From: Amaurobius ferox
Taxonomy: Eukaryota; Arthropoda; Arachnida; Araneae; Amaurobiidae
NCBI GenBank assembly: GCA_951213105.1
Contig: OX578145.1
Coordinates: 12,778,707-12,842,706 of the forward strand
Direction: 5' to 3'
Length of the DNA: 64,000 nucleotides
Part shown: in pieces, positions 59,478 to 64,000 of the stretch
Layout of the letters: each line of letters opens with the position of its first letter
Numbering within the stretch: the first letter of the stretch is position 1
Translations under genes and position numbers: made by a program
Notes under the pieces: generated by a model
Seen by the model: only the letters and a program-made list of their open reading frames with translations
Databases searched by the model: none
Told to the model about the DNA's origin: nothing

Positions 59478-61175
59478 CATTTATAACGAGCGAAATCAAC
59501 ATTTACCTAAATTTTGTTATCCCTTTTACTCGAAAACTAATAGAAAGATGAAATTTTGCATACATACGTGAAATTGCACGCAATCAATTATTAAAACAAA
59601 CCGTAACAGGGCGAAAAGTCCATTTTCAAACTGGGCATGCTCACTACAAATGGCGTGAAAACAACTTTTAAACAGTTAATCAAACCGTGGGCCAAGTGTC
59701 AGTTAGGCCTAACTGTACGTTTACTGCGAATCTTTGGTGAACGAACAAACACATGGAACTTTTACTCTGGTTCAACATTTCGCTAATCAGCTAAATGCTA
59801 AGTAAAATATTTTATGTATAAAGTGTTATTTTGGGGTCGATTGCATTAGCATTTGGTTTCCCTTGACGTTGCACACATATCGTCACGTTCGCAGCCATGC
59901 TTTGAAATTCAAGTTCATCAGCAATTGCATTCTATTAGCTATTAAGTATGACATAGCTCCAAAACATAACAAAAAGATGCTATAAATGTCTTTGAAGAAA
60001 AAAAAATTAGGAAAAAGTCTTTCTAAATGAATCATTGTTTATTGCATGTTTTCTTCTTTTTTTTGCTCTTAAATGTAACTATGAAAGTTGCATTTAAGAA
60101 GCTAAATATAATAACATGCTATTCTTCCAGAAAGAAAGGGGGAAATATCCCATTTTAATATTTAGTTTCTGAAAAATCTTTAAAATTTAGTGTATCTTAC
60201 GGTAGATATTTCTTCTAATTAAGTTGTAAACAAGTAGCGGTTGCTTTTCTTAATACTGCATTATACTGCTATACCTAACACTCAAAATAACGCTTTATTT
60301 TTTGTCTGTGTAAGAATGCTAATATGGAGAAAAGCACAATATGTTTTGAATGCCTTTATGGAAAAACTGGAAAAGTGCGCATAAGAGATGTCGGGAGAAT
60401 GCTGTGCTGCAGATATAACGGACCAAGTAATTTAAGATTTTTAGGGCCCCCACTGGGAACCACAGCAGCAGATCATCCCCTGGTCGCAGAGAAAGACCCT
60501 ATGACTGTGACTTCTCGCCTTTCAGAAAACAGCATTCAGTGAGTACAACCCGTTGTTACCAAACAATTCGTGAGAGTTGGGCGGGCCATCCGCGATCAAG
60601 TTCGAAATGGTTTAACAAAAGAAAAGAGACACCCCTAACTTAGTTTCCCACGATCTAGGATTGTTTAAAGCAGACCGTGTCCTTACCTGGAATAGGTGTT
60701 CTGCGCTCAACAGAAAGAATGTGTCCCCCACAGAAATAAATACACAAAAATCATTTATGACTTGAGAAAATCCGTGCGAACTGATCTACCAAAGCTTTTG
60801 AGTAGTAGCATGTGAAAAAAAAAGACGACGAAATTTAAGCAAAATCACATTTCAATTTTATAAAAAAATATTTTTTTTTTATATTCCAATTTGTATTTTA
60901 ATTCGTGCGAGAAGAAAAGAGTATCATTTATGAAATTTATTTTTCCGTTGTTCTTTTAAAATAAATTATTATTTTAAAAAACAAATTAAATTAGAAACCG
61001 GTCCATCAAACTGATTAATTGGATGCAATCGGTTAATTTACTGTTAATACATACATTTTTAACACCATTTACACATAACAAATTTCAAACTATCACTTTT
61101 CAGCACTGACTACTATCAGTGACGGAATTTCATATCGTGCCCACTACACCTGTATTCTGAGCCACCCTAGTACTT
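59478..61175. other. AT-rich spacer, small ORF at 60324-60542
   Basis: A 72-codon plus-strand ORF (60324-60542) in a GC-richer patch has no recognised family. CTTTCAG near its end and CAGTGAGTAC are splice-like but do not build a gene model. Otherwise nothing is seen. Confidence 0.4.
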
Positions 61176-61745
61176 AAAATTCCTGCAATATTTATTTAAA
61201 TTGGGTAAATTGGCTGGCTCACTCGACGACAGAGTGATGGAAGAACTTTCCAATATTGACACTTTCCAGCAATTGCAAACCGTGCCTCTTTCTCTCTGTC
61301 CGGTGCCTCCATCTACTACTTAAGGGTGAGCCTCAGTATATCTTCTAACCTATCCGCGCTTTGTTAACTTCCGCGGCACACATTTTTCTCCAAAATTCCA
61401 CATTTTTCTCCAAAATAAAAATAATCGGTATGAATTAAATTGCGACAACAGATGGCAGCACCAAAAATTGACTGGATTAAGATAAAAAATATATTCTATG
61501 TTTTATTGGGTATTAAATTTAGTTTTAATATAATCTAAGCATTGCATTTTATCTCTCAGAAAATATTTCGCAATTATTTGATCAGAATTTCAGTGGAAAA
61601 TGTGTGCCGCGAAAGTTAACAAAGCGCGGATAAGGCAGAAGATTTACTGACACTCACCTTTAAAATTCCCACAATATTTATTAATGTGGTTAATGTGGCT
61701 GGTTCACTCGACGACAGAGTGATGGAAGAACTTTCCAGCATTGAC
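61176..61745. repeat. Direct repeat flanking the second foldback MITE
   Basis: A block of about 85 bp (AAATTCC.GCAATATTTATT.. through CTCGACGACAGAGTGATGGA and AGAACTTTCCA) occurs at 61176-61265 and 61661-61745. Differences between copies in the common frame GSLDDRVMEELS are silent or conservative. No gene model could be built. Confidence 0.6.
61324..61659. mobile_element. Shortened copy of the palindromic MITE
   Basis: Same ends as 26498-27258 (GGGTGAGCCTCAGTA.., ..ACTGACACTCACC), the same CGCGCTTTGTTAACTT motif and the same AATATATTCTATGTTTTATT inner sequence. Most of the left arm is deleted. Flanks TTAA (61320-61323) and TTTAAA (61659-61664) agree with a TTAA/TA-type target. Confidence 0.85.
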
Positions 61746-63064
61746 TGTGCGTAAAGTGGCTGGTCTGCCCTGATGTGAAGACTGATGTTTACAGAAGATT
61801 TCTGGGAAAAAATGATAGGGCTTAAGAATTCGAAAGAGGAATTAAGTGACCTTCTATAACTGTATTAGTTATAGCGGATTCTAATGGTTAAAGATATTAC
61901 TACTTGTAGTCAGTACAAAACTCTTCTTTAATATTAAGTCCACTTCGAATGAATAGATGGCTGAATTAAGAAAAGGGTAAATTTTAGGTTCAATAATAAT
62001 CATCCGACTAAAAGTCTAGATAACAAAAATAGGAAATTGAAATCGATATGAATTCTTGAGAAAACAGTTTAAAACGGAAGATATAAAATAAATGCAAGAT
62101 AAAGAAAAAAAAAGTGTGACATATCCAGACAGACTTTTCTACAAACATCATATTACAATATTCAACTTTAGTTCCTCTGGGCAATTTACTTTTCAATAGC
62201 TACGTCAGAATGGTAAGATAAATTTAAGGGAAGGCAGTTTCGATTTAAATTTAATCTATGCCGCATTGCTTCCGTAAATTACAGTCCCTAGGGTGTGCTG
62301 TTCGCTGTAAGCTTCCTTCGAAAATCATTAAAAAACAAAACGGCGCCTTTGGCTTCAATTCTCTTTATGTATATGTTGGCGATGTAAATATAGATTTAGA
62401 TGAACTTTTATCCTGAACGTTTCATTCAGGAACTTTTATTTAAAACGCTATCCAGACCTCTTTTGATTTTTATTTGCTTTCGAAAATTAACATCCAATTT
62501 TACAATCATTATTCAATTTAATATTTTGTTAAGGATTGTATTATTTTAAAATTCTAATATTTTTAACAAGTTGACTATGTGATTTAGTTCTCCAAAGGGG
62601 CCAAACTGGACAGCGAAATTCAGGACCCTAAGCCCCGCCCCATTCAAATAAACCCCCTCCCACTTTTCGAAATTCTGTGTATGTTACTAAAATCCTCCGA
62701 TGTTCCTGTTACGTTCTAATAGAATTGTTAAGGATCTAGTTTTTCTCTTACATTTAAACATAACATATTCGTAATTCTATCCTGCAATGGGAAAGAAAAT
62801 GTTCACCGGTATACGGTTATAATCAATTTATAATTTTCTCACATCGGTTATAATCGAAGCTGATATAAATCTTGTATAAAACACTTTGAAAAGAGATAGC
62901 TGATTATATATTTTTTGTGTTCAATGTGGGCAATACATAATTATATTATACATATTTATACATAAATATCTGAAGTAAGAATCTCCACTTGACATTTTGG
63001 TACATTCATATTCCGAAGTGTTAATTCGACCTGTATCACAAGAATTGAAAATGAAATAAGATTG
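61746..63064. other. AT-rich spacer
   Basis: No gene, RNA or repeat recognised. Confidence 0.5.
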
Positions 63065-63975
63065 ATGTGGGCAGCGCATGACTTTCCCTACAAGCTTTTA
63101 TTGATTTCCTCTTTCATAATACATTGTACTGAGTTCCTTTGCCCAAAGTGGTACGAATACTTATTTGAAATAAGTGCAATTTAAGACGCATTTTAAAACG
63201 TCGCCAGCTCCTCGAAATTAAAAAAAAAATTTCAATCTCGAGAACAGTTCATCTTAGAGTAATGAGGTTTATCTTATTCGTTTCGTGGTCGAAAAATACG
63301 CATAAAACGAACATTTCATTAATATATTTACGTATATTTCGTTTTTCATTTTAGATTTTGATAATTTTTAGGGCTATTTAGTAAAAAGATAATAAAAAGT
63401 GCCTTCTTCTAGAATCACACCAAAATTTAAGCAGCACCAGAATTATTTACGACCTAATTACCAAATTAAAAAAAAAAAATCATCGAACTGTTTTTTCGAA
63501 ATTCAGTAAAAACACCGTAATATCTTCAAAATTCCAAATAACTTCAATATCTCAAAAATGGTCCATCCTAGAATAATGGGGTTGATCTTGTCCCTTTTGT
63601 CGTTGAAAATTACGTATAATACAAGCATTTGATAAATATATTTCGACAAATTTAAATTTGTATTTCTGATTTTAACGATTTTTGTGGGCCATTTCAAAGG
63701 GCGTTCTGCTTTTTCGAATCGTACAAAAATCTAATCAGCACTAGGATAACCCACAAGTGATTAAAAACCTACCAAATCTGTGAAATTTCGTCGAATAGAT
63801 TTTGAGCTAAAGTGGATACATACATTGCACAGACACACACTCACAGACGTCACGCTCGAAAAGGTGGATTCATGTTCTACTATACTTGAAACGTGTAAAT
63901 CCACCAAAAACTCGAGTTTCGATCCCATTTCAATACTTTATCTATGCATTATCATGTATTGTAGGGAAACATATT
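63065..63975 (-). repeat. F1 dispersed repeat, near full length
   Basis: On the minus strand: hairpin (CAATACATGATAATGCATAG at the right end), ACTCGAGTTTTTGGTGG, ACACGTTTCAAG, a GTGTGTGTCTGTG stretch, TTTAGCTCAAAATC, CTAGTGCTGATTAG, and at the far end GTCATGCGCTGCCCACATCA (63083-63064). About 0.9 kb, the best minus-strand copy and closely parallel to 32045-32660. Confidence 0.7.
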
Positions 63976-64000
63976 TGTATTTTATTATTATTATTAAGGG

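Overview
This is a eukaryotic window: AT-rich, dominated by interspersed and tandem repeats, with no operons, no prokaryotic genes and no confidently identified single-copy host gene. A jockey-clade LINE, tRNA-derived SINEs with (AAC)n tails, hAT-like MITEs and many micro- and minisatellites point to an animal, most likely an arthropod. A spider or other chelicerate would fit, but that taxon guess is weak and is not proven by any gene here.

Layout. 0-2.05 kb: partial repeats, an 11-copy 66-bp minisatellite and a 194-bp tandem duplication. 2-8.3 kb: AT-rich sequence with two uncertain protein-coding traces (minus strand 4.06-4.88 kb; a two-helix ORF at 5.47-5.79 kb) and a long (AT)n tract. 8.3-12.3 kb: a hairpin-ended dispersed repeat (called F1 here), a 5S rRNA/tRNA-chimeric SINE, a second SINE inserted in another dispersed repeat (F2), a 58-bp mini-insertion and a 178-bp satellite array. 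12.3-21 kb: mostly featureless AT-rich DNA with one hAT-like MITE. 21-22.2 kb: relic of a pogo/Tigger-type transposase gene with its catalytic core deleted. 23-24.5 kb: a 569-bp element with direct terminal repeats containing tRNA-Thr-like sequence, then a hAT-like MITE carrying a 57-bp mini-insertion and a SINE. 26.5-29 kb: a 761-bp near-perfect palindromic element and another hAT-like MITE. 30-42 kb: several F1 copies, small foldback elements, a GC-rich island and one possible terminal exon. 42.4-45.4 kb: a 5'-truncated jockey-like LINE with an apparently intact ORF2. 45.4-64 kb: AT-rich spacer, a long array of about 22-bp units, tandem palindromes, a SINE, two tandem duplications (297 bp and 1.285 kb), a second palindromic element and a final F1 copy.

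How the parts relate. The only apparently intact enzyme is the LINE ORF2 (APE endonuclease plus reverse transcriptase). The SINEs and the 57/58-bp units have target-site duplications expected of LINE-driven retroposition and share a structured 3' end, which suggests a common recognition tail. I cannot show that this LINE is their partner. The most noteworthy signals are the 5S-headed SINE, the tail-only 57/58-bp insertions, and the tRNA-like sequence inside LTR-like terminal repeats.
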